From Serratia odorifera (GTDB lineage: Bacteria; Pseudomonadota; Gammaproteobacteria; Enterobacterales; Enterobacteriaceae): 64,000 nucleotides of DNA. The position numbers and the translations under genes are program-made. The notes below the pieces were generated by a model, which did no database searches, had not been told where the DNA came from, and saw nothing but the letters and a program-made list of their open reading frames with translations. This document shows positions 8,244 through 17,225 of the stretch, piece after piece (the stretch's first letter is position 1; the number at the start of each line of letters is the position of its first letter). Location: contig NZ_LR134117.1 in NCBI RefSeq assembly GCF_900635445.1, positions 2,356,001 to 2,420,000 on the forward strand. The letters run 5' to 3'.

Positions 8244-9371
8244 ATGAGCATGGTGATGGAAGATAAAAATTATTCTGCCTGGGTGGCAAGCGAAAAGCGT
8301 GACTCGATCTTTCACAGTTTTGGCTGGTTTTTATTGGTCAATCTTCTGGTATCCCTGTTTCTGTTTTTTCATCGTTTTCGTTCAACCGATTACGATTCAA
8401 GCGCGGATTTCATGCAGAATGCGCCGGCAATCGTCGCGGTATCGCTGGTGTCGGCCCTGGCGTATCTGATGTTGAAGCTGCTCATCCCGCGCAGCAAGCG
8501 GGGCGCCTGGTGGGTGCTGGTGGGCTGCGTGGCGCTGTTGGCGCTATTGTGGTGCGTGGTGTTCGATCACCTGATTGACCTTAACGCGGTCAACCTGATT
8601 TACCCACTGACCGTAGCGCTGATGTTTTCGTCGCTGATCCCGTTTTACCTGTCCCCAATGCTGCTGTTTCTGTTTTCGGTGCCGATCCTCAGTATGGTGA
8701 TTGGCGAAAACATTGTGATTCGCGGCGCATTCTCGCTGGTTAACCTGGCGTCATACGCGCTGATATTGATACTGATCTATTCCGCCAAACGGATGCTGGA
8801 AAAGTGGTTTATGCTGGCGATGGAACGTGAGCGGGAAAACCAGCGTCTGATTGAGCGCCTGAGCAAGCTGGCGCACCGCGATCCATTGACCGGTCTGTCC
8901 AATCGCCGATACTTCAATGCCTACTTCGATTCGGTGTTTGCCCGTGAATCCTCAGGGGTTGAGCACTTCTCGGTGATCCTGATCGACGTTGATTATTTTA
9001 AGAAATATAACGATCACTATGGGCATCAGGCCGGCGATGAGTGTCTGGTGCGGCTGGCGGAATGTTTTCTGCGCTGTGTGCGCCGTTCGCAGGATCTGGT
9101 TGCGCGTTACGGTGGCGAAGAATTTATCATTCTGCTGCCGAAGTCCGACCGGCGTGAAGCCATGGCGGTGGCCGAACGTATCAAGACGCAGGTGGCGGCG
9201 TTGCAAATCCCGCATGCGCAATCCGGCGTGTCGCCCTGGGTCAGCGTTAGCCAGGGCATTGCCCAGTGGCGGCCTGGCGTCGATAAGGAGCGGTTGATCG
9301 CCAGTGCCGATCGGGCGCTGTATCAGGCCAAATCTCAGGGGCGCAGCAGTTATCAGGTTGCCGACGGCTAA
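8244..9371 (+). CDS. Membrane-bound diguanylate cyclase (GGDEF)
   Basis: The protein makes cyclic di-GMP from two GTP. The N-terminal half has about six hydrophobic membrane segments with no recognised sensor domain, followed by a short coiled coil (MERERENQRLIERLSKLA) and a GGDEF domain with RDPLTGLSNRRYF, IDVDYFKKYND and the active-site RYGGEEF. RSQD lies five residues before GGEEF and is a canonical inhibitory I-site. The ATG at 8244 (MSMVMEDK) was chosen; the frame is open back to the speC stop, but that stretch is not protein-like. A hairpin (8166-8184) separates it from speC. E. coli has nupG at this position. The target pathway is unknown. Confidence 0.88.
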   Translation: MSMVMEDKNYSAWVASEKRDSIFHSFGWFLLVNLLVSLFLFFHRFRSTDYDSSADFMQNAPAIVAVSLVSALAYLMLKLLIPRSKRGAWWVLVGCVALLALLWCVVFDHLIDLNAVNLIYPLTVALMFSSLIPFYLSPMLLFLFSVPILSMVIGENIVIRGAFSLVNLASYALILILIYSAKRMLEKWFMLAMERERENQRLIERLSKLAHRDPLTGLSNRRYFNAYFDSVFARESSGVEHFSVILIDVDYFKKYNDHYGHQAGDECLVRLAECFLRCVRRSQDLVARYGGEEFIILLPKSDRREAMAVAERIKTQVAALQIPHAQSGVSPWVSVSQGIAQWRPGVDKERLIASADRALYQAKSQGRSSYQVADG

Positions 9372-9379
9372 TATAAAAA

Positions 9380-9402
9380 AGGCCGGGACAACTGCCCGGC
9401 CT
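9380..9402 (-). terminator. Intrinsic terminator of mltC
   Basis: AGGCCGGG and CCCGGCCT form an 8-bp stem, and the A-run on the plus strand gives a U-tract when read from mltC. It separates the convergent diguanylate cyclase and mltC genes. Confidence 0.85.
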
Positions 9403-9417
9403 GGCTGATGACCGCGC

Positions 9418-10494
9418 TTAACGGCGGCGGTAACTCTTCTGCGCGTTGTTCACCTTCACCAGATAGCGGCGAGACTCGCCGGCCGGGTGCTTGCTGGCCA
9501 ACGTGGTGTACACATCGCCCGGCTGCATGCCGTTGATGATGCTGACCGCTTTGGTCCTGTCGCTTGAGAATACCCGCAGCACGCTGCCCGCGCCGCCGTT
9601 ATAGGCCGTAATCACCGCATAACGCCGCGAGGTCGGGTTCTGAATACCGCCCAGATAGTTATTCTGCAAAATCGCCAGATAAGCGGTACCGGTGTCGATG
9701 TTGTTCGCCGGATCAAACAGGTAGCTGCGGCTTGGCGTGCCCCACTTGCCGCGCATCTTGAACACGTCCTTGCCGGCGGTGTGCTGCATCACCTGCATCA
9801 AACCCAGCGCATCGGAGCCGCTGACCGCATACGGGTTAAAGCTCGATTCGGTCTGCATGATAGCCAGAATCAACGACTCTTCCACACCGTATTTTTCGGC
9901 CGCTTTACGCACCATCGGCAGGTATTTGTGCGCGCGCTTGTCCAGGTGGTTGGGCACCAGTTGCACGGTGACCGAGTAGATCACATGCAGGCCGGAGGTG
10001 CGTTTTTGCAGCTTGTTCTGTACCAGATAATCGGCAAAGTGCGAGGCGCGCCATTCCCAGCGGATCGCTTCGCCATTGTTGTCCAGTACCTGGCCGTACA
10101 GGAACGGCTCTTTGCTGATCTGAATGTCATTGGCGTCGGAATACAGATCTACCGAGCTCGGATCGTCACCCATCAGCAGGGTGGTAACGATCGCCTTACG
10201 CAGGCTGTCGGCCGGATCGGTCGGAGAAATGGTTTCAAAGGTGATGGTGCCCGCATCAAAGTTGATGTGGCTGCGCGTCAGATATTGATCGGTATATTTG
10301 ACGTAATCTTTCGGCCCGGCGATCAGAACTTCGTTCAGACCCCAGATGTTTTCGATGTTATGGGCGAACTGGCCCATCAGAATGTCGAAGCCGTTGGTGT
10401 CTTTAACCCAGGCTTCGTTGAACTCGTCGCTTTTTTTACCGGAACAGGAAATCAGCAAGGGTGCTATCACTAGCAAAGCTAAAATTTTCTTCAT
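9418..10494 (-). CDS. mltC: Membrane-bound lytic murein transglycosylase C
   Basis: This 358-residue outer-membrane lipoprotein cleaves the MurNAc-GlcNAc bond of peptidoglycan, forming 1,6-anhydro ends. The signal peptide MKKILALLVIAPLLISC ends in a lipobox with Cys17. The N-terminal DUF3393 domain is followed by the SLT domain: catalytic Glu in MQTESSFNPYAVSGSDALGLMQV near residue 215, then YNGGAGSVLRVF and the C-terminal YLVKVN. It follows yggX and mutY on the same strand, the E. coli order, and probably belongs to a mutY-yggX-mltC transcript. Confidence 0.97.
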   Translation of the reverse strand: MKKILALLVIAPLLISCSGKKSDEFNEAWVKDTNGFDILMGQFAHNIENIWGLNEVLIAGPKDYVKYTDQYLTRSHINFDAGTITFETISPTDPADSLRKAIVTTLLMGDDPSSVDLYSDANDIQISKEPFLYGQVLDNNGEAIRWEWRASHFADYLVQNKLQKRTSGLHVIYSVTVQLVPNHLDKRAHKYLPMVRKAAEKYGVEESLILAIMQTESSFNPYAVSGSDALGLMQVMQHTAGKDVFKMRGKWGTPSRSYLFDPANNIDTGTAYLAILQNNYLGGIQNPTSRRYAVITAYNGGAGSVLRVFSSDRTKAVSIINGMQPGDVYTTLASKHPAGESRRYLVKVNNAQKSYRRR

Positions 10495-10550
10495 CTTAAG
10501 CCGTAATATTTTTGGGTGATGCAGGGGCCAGCGCCCGGCCCCAAAACAGA

Positions 10551-10823
10551 TTATTCGCTCGGCGGTGTATAGCCTTCAATGTGGACGTCGTGTCCTTCAA
10601 ACAGAAAACGCACCATTTCCGCTTCCAGCAGCTTGCGATCGTCCGGGTTCATCATATTGAGCTTTTTCTCGTTGATCAGCATGGTTTGCTTCTTCATCCA
10701 TTCTGCCCAGGCTTCTTTCGAGATTTCGTTGTAGATGCGTTTACCGATCTCGCCCGGATACAGTTGGAAATCCTGGCCTTCGGCTTCGCGTTGCAGGTAG
10801 GTACAAAAAATGGTTCTGCTCAT
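10551..10823 (-). CDS. yggX: Fe(2+)-trafficking / oxidative-damage protection protein YggX
   Basis: The 90-residue protein belongs to the YggX family, implicated in protecting iron-sulfur proteins from oxidation and in labile iron handling. The family opening MSRTIFCTYL with conserved Cys7 is present, as are the GKRIYNEISKEAW segment and the C-terminal half with NMMNPDDRKLLEAEMVRFLF. The length is the family norm. It sits between mutY and mltC, the same order as in E. coli, where it is co-transcribed with mutY. Confidence 0.97.
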   Translation of the reverse strand: MSRTIFCTYLQREAEGQDFQLYPGEIGKRIYNEISKEAWAEWMKKQTMLINEKKLNMMNPDDRKLLEAEMVRFLFEGHDVHIEGYTPPSE

Positions 10824-10865
10824 GCTAATTCCTCGTTGATAACGCTAACCCGTTGATAGTTTTCT

Positions 10866-11945
10866 TTAAAAATCATCCGGGTATAAAGATGGCTGAGCCG
10901 GGGGCTGCTTGGCCAGTTGCAGCAGCAGGCGTTCGACCGGTGCGGCCAGCCCGACCGACGGCGGCTGCGCTAAGTTATACCAGAGACCGCTGCCTTCATC
11001 CATGGCGCCGCCGACCTGCTGCACCGGCAGCCACATTGGCACGATGTCCAAATGGAAGTGACTGAATGTATGGCGAAATGCGGTTAACTGCTGCAACCGA
11101 TCGTCTTTCAGACCGCGTTGTTGCAGCCAGAGTTCCAACGCCTGCCGCTCACTGAACTGCGGGAAGCAAAACAGGCCGCCCCACAGCCCGACGGCCGGTC
11201 GCTGTTCCAGCCATACGCTCTGGTCACGTTGCAACAATAAAAAGTGGGCCGATTTTTCCGGCAGCGTCTGCTTGGGTTTTTTGCCAGGGTATTTCGCCCA
11301 GCTGTGATTGGCATAGGCGATACAGCCGGCGTTGAGTGGGCACAGTTCACATTTGGGTTTGGAGCGGGTGCACACCATGGCACCCAGATCCATCATCGCC
11401 TGATTGAACTGGCCGACGCCGTTAGCCGGCGTTACGTCGCGGCTGATTTGCCACAGACGATTTTCAACCTCTTTTTTACCCGGCCAGCCTTCGACCGCAT
11501 AGCAGCGTGCCAGCACCCGCTTGACGTTGCCGTCGAGGATCGGATAGTGCTGGCCGAGCGACAGCGACAGGATGGCGCCGGCGGTGGAGCGGCCAATGCC
11601 CGGCAGCGCGGCGATTTGTTCAAAGGTTGTCGGGAACTCGCCGCCGTGCTGTGCGACAATGGTTTGCGCCGCCTTGTGCAGGTTCCTGGCGCGGGCGTAA
11701 TAGCCGAGCCCGGTCCACAGATGCAGCACTTCGTCCAGCGGTGCTTCGGCCAGTTGGCGCACGTTCGGAAAACGTGCCATAAATCGCTGAAAATAAGGAA
11801 TGACGGTGGCAACCTGAGTCTGTTGCAACATGACCTCAGAAAGCCAAACTTGATAAGGCGTCTTGTCGAGCTGCCACGGCAGGGTTTTACGGCCGTAGCG
11901 CTGGTACCAGTCAAGCACCACGTGCGAGAACTGCTGTGCTTGCAT
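10866..11945 (-). CDS. mutY: A/G-specific adenine DNA glycosylase
   Basis: MutY removes adenine mispaired with 8-oxoguanine or G. Visible elements are catalytic Glu in SEVMLQQTQVATV, the helix-hairpin-helix LPGIGRSTAGAIL, catalytic Asp in PILDGNVKRVLAR, the [4Fe-4S] loop Cys-X6-Cys-X2-Cys-X5-Cys starting at CTRSKPKC, and a C-terminal NUDIX-like 8-oxoG recognition domain with FRHTFSHFHLD. Three consecutive ATGs lie at 11951, 11948 and 11945. The third aligns with the E. coli start (MQASQF), and no strong Shine-Dalgarno decides between them. It heads the mutY-yggX-mltC group and diverges from trmB. Confidence 0.96.
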   Translation of the reverse strand: MQAQQFSHVVLDWYQRYGRKTLPWQLDKTPYQVWLSEVMLQQTQVATVIPYFQRFMARFPNVRQLAEAPLDEVLHLWTGLGYYARARNLHKAAQTIVAQHGGEFPTTFEQIAALPGIGRSTAGAILSLSLGQHYPILDGNVKRVLARCYAVEGWPGKKEVENRLWQISRDVTPANGVGQFNQAMMDLGAMVCTRSKPKCELCPLNAGCIAYANHSWAKYPGKKPKQTLPEKSAHFLLLQRDQSVWLEQRPAVGLWGGLFCFPQFSERQALELWLQQRGLKDDRLQQLTAFRHTFSHFHLDIVPMWLPVQQVGGAMDEGSGLWYNLAQPPSVGLAAPVERLLLQLAKQPPAQPSLYPDDF

Positions 11946-12113
11946 CATCATCGGGTATCGTATCAGGCTGATATTTGATGCGCGATTGCAGCATAGAGTC
12001 CGGGTGGTGTAAACCGGAACTTTCCGACGTTAAAATATGAACACTTGCTAAACCAGTCTATCTTTGCATAATGCGCGTTTCCCTAATTGGCAGCCAAACA
12101 GACAGAAAGCACT

Positions 12114-12833
12114 ATGATTAATGACGTCATCTCTCCGGAATTTGATGAGAACGGCCGCGCAATGCGCCGTATCCGCAGCTTTGTGCGCCGCCAGGGGCGG
12201 TTGACCAAAGGCCAGCAGCACGCGCTGGAAAACTATTGGCCGGTGATGGGCGTGGAGTATCAGGCGCAGCCTGTCGATCTGACCGCGCTGTTTGGCCGCG
12301 ATGCGCCGGTGGTGCTGGAAATCGGCTTTGGTATGGGCGCTTCGCTGGTGACCATGGCGGGCAACAACCCGCAGCAGAACTTTTTAGGGATTGAAGTTCA
12401 TTCGCCAGGCGTCGGTGCCTGCCTGGCCGATGCCCACGAGGCGCAATTGAGCAACCTGCGGGTGATGTGCCACGACGCGGTCGAAGTGCTGGAAAACATG
12501 ATCCCGGACGGCTCGCTGGATATGGTGCAGCTGTTCTTCCCGGATCCGTGGCACAAGGCGCGCCACAACAAACGCCGCATCGTACAGACGCCGTTTGTTG
12601 AACTGGTGCTGCGCAAACTGAAGGTCGGCGGCGTATTCCACATGGCCACCGATTGGCAACCCTATGCGGAACATATGTTGGAAGTGATGAACGGCGTGGC
12701 GAATTACCGTAATCTGTCGGAAAGTCACGATTACGTGCCGCGCCCGGACACACGTCCACTGACTAAATTTGAATTACGCGGCCAGCGTCTGGGACACGGC
12801 GTTTGGGATTTGATGTTTGAGAGGAAGGCATAA
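12114..12833 (+). CDS. trmB: tRNA (guanine-N7-)-methyltransferase
   Basis: TrmB methylates G46 of tRNAs using S-adenosylmethionine. The SAM-binding motif LEIGFGMGAS lies near residues 66-75, and the family-specific FFPDPWHKARHNKRR near residues 140-155. The C-terminal FELRGQRLGHGVWDL matches E. coli almost exactly. The start at 12114 (MINDVISPEFDENGR) fits the family, whereas the upstream in-frame ATG adds nine residues with no homology. Its stop overlaps the yggL start (TAATG), which implies translational coupling. Confidence 0.97.
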   Translation: MINDVISPEFDENGRAMRRIRSFVRRQGRLTKGQQHALENYWPVMGVEYQAQPVDLTALFGRDAPVVLEIGFGMGASLVTMAGNNPQQNFLGIEVHSPGVGACLADAHEAQLSNLRVMCHDAVEVLENMIPDGSLDMVQLFFPDPWHKARHNKRRIVQTPFVELVLRKLKVGGVFHMATDWQPYAEHMLEVMNGVANYRNLSESHDYVPRPDTRPLTKFELRGQRLGHGVWDLMFERKA

Positions 12834-13159
12834 TGGCTAACAACCGCAGTCGTCGTTTACGTAAGAAGTTGCACATTGATGAGTTTCAGGAACTGGGCTT
12901 TTCCGTCGCCTGGCGTTTCGCCGAAGGCACCGCGGTTGAGGATATCGACGGCACGCTGGACGCGTTCATTGACGAAGTGATCGAGCCGAACGGCCTGGCG
13001 TTTGACGGCAGCGGCTACCTGCAATGGGAAGGGCTTATCTGCCTGCAGAAGATCGGTCAGTGCACCGATCAACACCGCGAACTGGTCAAAAACTGGCTGG
13101 AAGCGCGCAAGCTGTCCGAGGTAAAGGTCAGCGATCTGTTTGATATCTGGTGGGATTAA
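12833..13159 (+). CDS. yggL: YggL family (DUF469) ribosome-associated protein
   Basis: The 108-residue protein belongs to the YggL/DUF469 family, reported as a 50S-associated factor. It starts MANNRSRRLRKKLHIDEFQELGFSV with a basic N-terminus followed by an acidic compact domain ending DLFDIWWD. The start codon overlaps the trmB stop by one base, so the two are co-translated. Order and length match E. coli. The molecular role remains poorly defined. Confidence 0.95.
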   Translation: MANNRSRRLRKKLHIDEFQELGFSVAWRFAEGTAVEDIDGTLDAFIDEVIEPNGLAFDGSGYLQWEGLICLQKIGQCTDQHRELVKNWLEARKLSEVKVSDLFDIWWD

Positions 13160-13270
13160 TCGCCCGAGATTCAGCGTTGGGGCCAGCTGCGACTGGCCCG
13201 TTATCGTTATACAGCAGAATTGTTTGAAGGTGCCTTAATGGCGCCTTTGTTTTGTCTGGAGCATGGCCTG

Positions 13271-14194
13271 GTGGAAATAACATTGGATAACGCGTTGCTG
13301 GAAGAGATCCTGCAACAGGTTCGCCCGCTGATCGGCAGCGGTAAAGTCGCCGATTACATCCCCGCGCTGGCAGAAGTGCCGGCCAATCGCCTGGGGATCG
13401 CCGTTTGCACCGTTGATGGCAACATGTTCCAGGCCGGCGACGCCGCCGAACGGTTTTCCATTCAGTCGATATCCAAAGTGCTCAGCCTGACGCTGGCGTT
13501 GACACGCTATCAGGAAAGCGAAATTTGGCAACGGGTCGGCAAAGAGCCGTCCGGTTTGCCGTTCAACTCGCTGTTACAGCTGGAAATGGAGCAGGGCAAG
13601 CCGCGTAATCCATTTATCAATCCCGGTGCGCTGGTGGTCTGCGACATGCTGCAAACCCGGCTCAGCGCGCCCAAACAGCGGATGCTGGAAGTGGTGCGAC
13701 AATTGGCCGGTGAGGATGACCTGGCCTACGACGCCCGCGTGGCGCGATCGGAGTTCGAACACTCCGATCGCAATGCGGCGATCGCCTACCTGATGAAATC
13801 GTTTGGCAATTTTGAAAACGACGTGCTCACCGTACTGCAAACCTATTTCCACTATTGCGCGCTGCGCATGAGCTGCCAGGAACTGGCGCGCGGCTTCGTC
13901 TATCTGGCGAACCACGGCCGCGATCTGCAGGGCAATGAGGTGATCACGCCGTTGCAGGCGCGGCAGATCAATGCGCTGATGATGACCAGCGGTATGTACG
14001 ACGGCGCCGGTGAGTTTGCCTATCGGGTCGGCATGCCGGGCAAGTCGGGCGTCGGCGGCGGTATTGTCGCCATCGTTCCGGACGAAATGGCGATCGTGGT
14101 CTGGTCGCCAGAGCTGGATCCGTCCGGTAACTCGCTGGCGGGAACTGCGGCGCTGGAACTGTTGTCTCAACGAATTAGCCGTTCGATTTTTTAA
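13271..14194 (+). CDS. glsB: Glutaminase (GlsB/YneH type)
   Basis: This enzyme of the serine beta-lactamase-like glutaminase family hydrolyses glutamine to glutamate and ammonia. The Ser-x-x-Lys motif is in RFSIQSISKVLS near residues 62-73. Also visible are NPFINPGALV, YFHYCAL and GKSGVGGGI near residue 260. The GTG at 13271 gives 307 residues, the family norm of about 308, with GGAG nine bases upstream. A longer reading from 13220 adds a non-homologous N-terminus. In E. coli the closest homologue, yneH, is elsewhere, so its place between yggL and yggN is a lineage-specific arrangement. Confidence 0.93.
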   Translation: MEITLDNALLEEILQQVRPLIGSGKVADYIPALAEVPANRLGIAVCTVDGNMFQAGDAAERFSIQSISKVLSLTLALTRYQESEIWQRVGKEPSGLPFNSLLQLEMEQGKPRNPFINPGALVVCDMLQTRLSAPKQRMLEVVRQLAGEDDLAYDARVARSEFEHSDRNAAIAYLMKSFGNFENDVLTVLQTYFHYCALRMSCQELARGFVYLANHGRDLQGNEVITPLQARQINALMMTSGMYDGAGEFAYRVGMPGKSGVGGGIVAIVPDEMAIVVWSPELDPSGNSLAGTAALELLSQRISRSIF

Positions 14195-14235
14195 TCCCCC
14201 GCTGTTACGGTTGGAAGGGAGTCTCAGGAGATACT

Positions 14236-14952
14236 ATGTTGAAGAAAACCGGGTTGGCCTTGCTGTTGCTAACCGCATCACAGGCGCATGCTGCCTATCA
14301 GTGTGCCGTCAGGCCACAGGATGACGTGATTATCAGCCAACAGAATGTGCAGGTGGTAGGCACCAGCGGCAATCTGCAAATCTCACCGGATGGCGACGTG
14401 ACCCGTAACGGGCAGCCGCTGACCCTCAATGATAGCCAGCGCCAGAAGGCGTTCAGCTACCAGAGCGCTCTGCGCAAGGAACTGCCGTGGATAGACAACG
14501 GCGCGCAGCAGCACCTGGAAAAAGCCCGTGTGGCGCTGGATAAGGTGATCGTCAAGGAACTGGGCAGCGACAGCAACGTACGCAATCGCCTGACCACGCT
14601 CAACCAGCAGCTGAAGCAGCAGATGAACCGCATTATCGAGCACCGCAACGACGGCTTGGCTTTCCATCATAAAGCCATCGATCAGGTCGAGCAGGATGGC
14701 CGCAATATCGTGCAGCAAAGTATGGGCGGCGTGCTGCAAGACAGTCTGAACGAAATGGGCGTCAAACAGGCGGCCAACAGCGGCGGTAACCCGTTGCAGG
14801 CGATTATGGGCAACCTGGGCGGTTTGCAAAAGGCGATTCAGAACGAGTGGAACAATCAGGAACAGGATTTCCAGAACTTTGGCCACGACGTCTGCAACCG
14901 CGTCACCGCGTTGGAAACCCAGCGTAAAGACCTGCTTAATGCCTTGAAGTAA
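14236..14952 (+). CDS. yggN: YggN family (DUF2884) periplasmic protein
   Basis: The 238-residue protein has a clear Sec signal peptide (MLKKTGLALLLLTASQAHA, cleavage after residue 19) followed by an exported, mostly helical domain with two Cys. It belongs to the DUF2884/YggN family of unknown function and holds the E. coli position after yggL. The ATG is preceded by CTCAGGAGATACT. Nothing in the sequence reveals a catalytic site. Confidence 0.9.
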   Translation: MLKKTGLALLLLTASQAHAAYQCAVRPQDDVIISQQNVQVVGTSGNLQISPDGDVTRNGQPLTLNDSQRQKAFSYQSALRKELPWIDNGAQQHLEKARVALDKVIVKELGSDSNVRNRLTTLNQQLKQQMNRIIEHRNDGLAFHHKAIDQVEQDGRNIVQQSMGGVLQDSLNEMGVKQAANSGGNPLQAIMGNLGGLQKAIQNEWNNQEQDFQNFGHDVCNRVTALETQRKDLLNALK

Positions 14953-15136
14953 CAGCAAAGACGAGTCGCCTGGCGGCAATTTGCCCTGCTGGTTAAACTG
15001 CAATCAACCAAAGGCAGTTGTGTTGATGCCAGTGATACTGCGTTATCGCGGTTATACGATTTCGATTGAGGGGCTTTTGCAGGGTAGGGGGGATGTGACT
15101 CGTCGGCCTCACCATGCAGCTTGATGATACTACCAA

Positions 15137-15167
15137 TAAAAAAGCGCTGAATTCTCAGCGCTTTTTT
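15137..15167. terminator. Bidirectional intrinsic terminator between yggN and hemW
   Basis: AAAAAAGCGCTGA and TCAGCGCTTTTTT form a symmetrical hairpin with A- and T-runs on either side. It can end yggN transcripts on the plus strand and the long hemW-rdgB-yggUT-proC-yggS transcript on the minus strand. The preceding 14953-15136 holds no gene I can support. Confidence 0.9.
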
Positions 15168-15172
15168 GCTAT

Positions 15173-16315
15173 CTACTCGTCCGCCAAAAACAGCTCCAGC
15201 AGCGAATTGAGGAACAGTTTGCCTCTTTCGGTGATTTGCCAGTGTTGCGCCGTTTCGACCAGATAGCCTTTCGCCAACGCGGCATCCAGCTGCGGGCGGA
15301 TGGTGCTTTCATCCAGCCCGGTATAGGCGCTGAACTCCGCACGCGGCGCGGCTTCCAACAGGCGGAAACGGTTCATAAAGAACTCGAACGGCCGATCTTC
15401 GGTTGCCACTTCATGCTGCTTGTCGAGGTATTTGCCCTGCATAAAACCGCGCGGGTGCTTGGTTTTGGCCGTCCGCACGATGCGCCCGTCGCTGAAGGTC
15501 AGTTTGCCGTGCGCGCCGCAGCCAATCCCCAGATAGTCGCCGAAGCGCCAATAGTTGAGATTGTGTTGGCACTGATAGCCCGGCTTGGCGTAGGCCGAGG
15601 TTTCATATTGCTGATACCCGGCGGCGCTCAGCAGCGCGTGGCCCTGTTGGAAAATATCCCACAGCGCGTCATCATCCGGCAGGACCGGTGGCCGCGAGCT
15701 GAACAGGGTATTCGGTTCGATGGTCAGTTGGTACCACGACAGGTGCGGTGGATTGAGGGCGATCGCCTGGCGCAGATCGTCCAGCGCTTCCGCCAGCGAC
15801 TGATCCGGCAAGCCGTGCATCAAATCCAGATTAAAACTGCGCAGCCCCAGTCCGGTTGCCAGATGTGCCGCTCGCTTGGCTTCATCCGGGCCGTGAATGC
15901 GCCCCAGACGGGTTAACTTCTCGGCGCTAAAGCTTTGTACGCCGATCGAGATGCGGTTGACACCGGCCCGTTGGTAGCCGCTGAAGCGATCGGCTTCGAC
16001 GGTGCCCGGGTTGGCCTCCATGGTGATCTCGGCGTCATCGTTCACCCGAATGGCGCGCGCGCACGCCATCCAGCAACGACTGCATCGCTTCGGCGCTCAA
16101 CAGGCTAGGCGTACCACCGCCGATGAAAATGGTGCCGATGCTGCGCCCGCTGGTCATCGGCAGATCGGCATCCAGATCCGCCAATAGGTGATCGACATAT
16201 TCCTGATGCGGCACCTCGCCCTTCAGCGCATGCGAATTAAAGTCGCAGTAAGGGCATTTTTGCACGCACCATGGAATATGGATGTAGAGGCTGAGCGGTG
16301 GCAGTTGTACGGCAT
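15173..16315 (-). CDS. hemW: Radical-SAM heme chaperone HemW, frameshifted as sequenced
   Basis: HemW delivers heme to respiratory enzymes. The radical SAM CxxxCxxC motif appears as WCVQKCPYCDF near the start, with IFIGGGTPS and GLGLRSFNLDLMHGLPDQ following. The C-terminus RGKLFLNSLLELFLADE is normal. The reading frame breaks twice: within the first few codons after ATG 16313-16315, and near 16052-16053, where an extra base splits GVRAR from IRVNDDAEITMEANPG. With the breaks repaired the protein has about 380 residues, matching E. coli. The start would overlap the rdgB stop as TAATG. I interpret the breaks as sequence errors. Confidence 0.85.
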
Positions 16316-16913
16316 TATTGGGGCATTGCGCATCGCTTCCAGCAGCAGCGTCAATGCCTGGCCACGGTGTGATACCGCGCTTTTCTCATCGCGCGACAGT
16401 TCGGCGGCGGTGCGTGACAGCGCCGGTACGTAAAAGATCGGGTCGTAGCCAAAGCCGCCCTGACCGGCGGATGCAAAGGTAATTTCCCCGCTCCAACTGC
16501 CGTGACAGACCAGCGGCGTCGGGTCTTCCGCATGGCGCAGATACACCAGCACGCAATGGAATTGCGCGCCGCGTTGGCCCTGCGGTAGGTCTTTTAATGC
16601 CACCAGCAGTTTATCCAGGTTCTGCTGGTCCGAGGCGTCTTCGCCCGCGTAGCGTGCGGAGTAAATGCCCGGCGCGCCGCCCAGCGCGTCGACCGCGAGA
16701 CCGGAGTCGTCGGCAATCGCCGGCAGGCCGGTAATTTTTGCCGCGTGGCGGGCCTTCAGGATGGCGTTTTCAATGAACGTCAGGCCGGTTTCTTCGGCCG
16801 AATCCACCCCCAGTTCGGTCTGCGCCACCACGTCGAGGCCGAAGTCGGCCAGCAGGTCGGCAAGTTCGCGTACTTTCCCGGGGTTGCCGGTGGCAAGAAC
16901 CACTTTTTTGCAT
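16315..16913 (-). CDS. rdgB: Non-canonical purine NTP pyrophosphatase, frameshifted at both ends
   Basis: RdgB hydrolyses ITP, dITP and XTP to monophosphates, keeping deaminated purines out of DNA. The family motifs VVLATGNPGKVREL, ADDSGLAVDALGGAPG and GYDPIFYVP are present. The true start MQKVV is at ATG 16913, but an A6 run at 16904-16909 (minus strand) has one A more than the codons need. At the 3' end an extra base near 16318-16322 makes the frame run about 25 codons into hemW. Without it the protein ends AMRNAQ and its TAA overlaps the hemW ATG. The middle is intact, and the length is then the family norm of about 197. Confidence 0.88.
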
Positions 16914-16931
16914 AGTCATAACCTTGAATAA

Positions 16932-17225
16932 TTACTCTGTGTACAACGCCGCGATGGTCGGCGGTATCTGGTGCGGATGCATAATGCGTAGCTGCTTATG
17001 CCGCCCCAGTTCACCCTTTTCGATCGTCACGTTGCTTTTTGCTACTTTAAACTGCTTGGCAATAAACTTGAGCAGATGCGCATTGGCCTGGCCATCAACC
17101 GGCGGGGCGGTGATGGCGACTTTGATTTCGTCGCCATGCAGGCCAATAATCTGGTCTCGGCTGGCTTTCGGCTGAATATACAGCCTGACCACCAGCCCGT
17201 CTTGTTCAACGCTGACGGCACTCAC
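16932..17225 (-). CDS. yggU: YggU family (DUF167) protein
   Basis: The 97-residue protein of the DUF167 family has no established function. The conserved core LYIQPKASRDQIIGLHGDEIKVAITAPPVDGQAN-type sequence occupies residues 13-50, followed by KGELGRHKQLRI. The length equals E. coli YggU (96). It overlaps the yggT stop by 4 bp and leads into rdgB, the conserved order. The frame is unbroken. Confidence 0.94.
   Translation of the reverse strand: MSAVSVEQDGLVVRLYIQPKASRDQIIGLHGDEIKVAITAPPVDGQANAHLLKFIAKQFKVAKSNVTIEKGELGRHKQLRIMHPHQIPPTIAALYTE

Noticed and set aside
13220..13270. A longer glutaminase starting at 13220
   Set aside because: The added 17 residues are not found in the family, and the GTG at 13271 has a well-placed GGAG.
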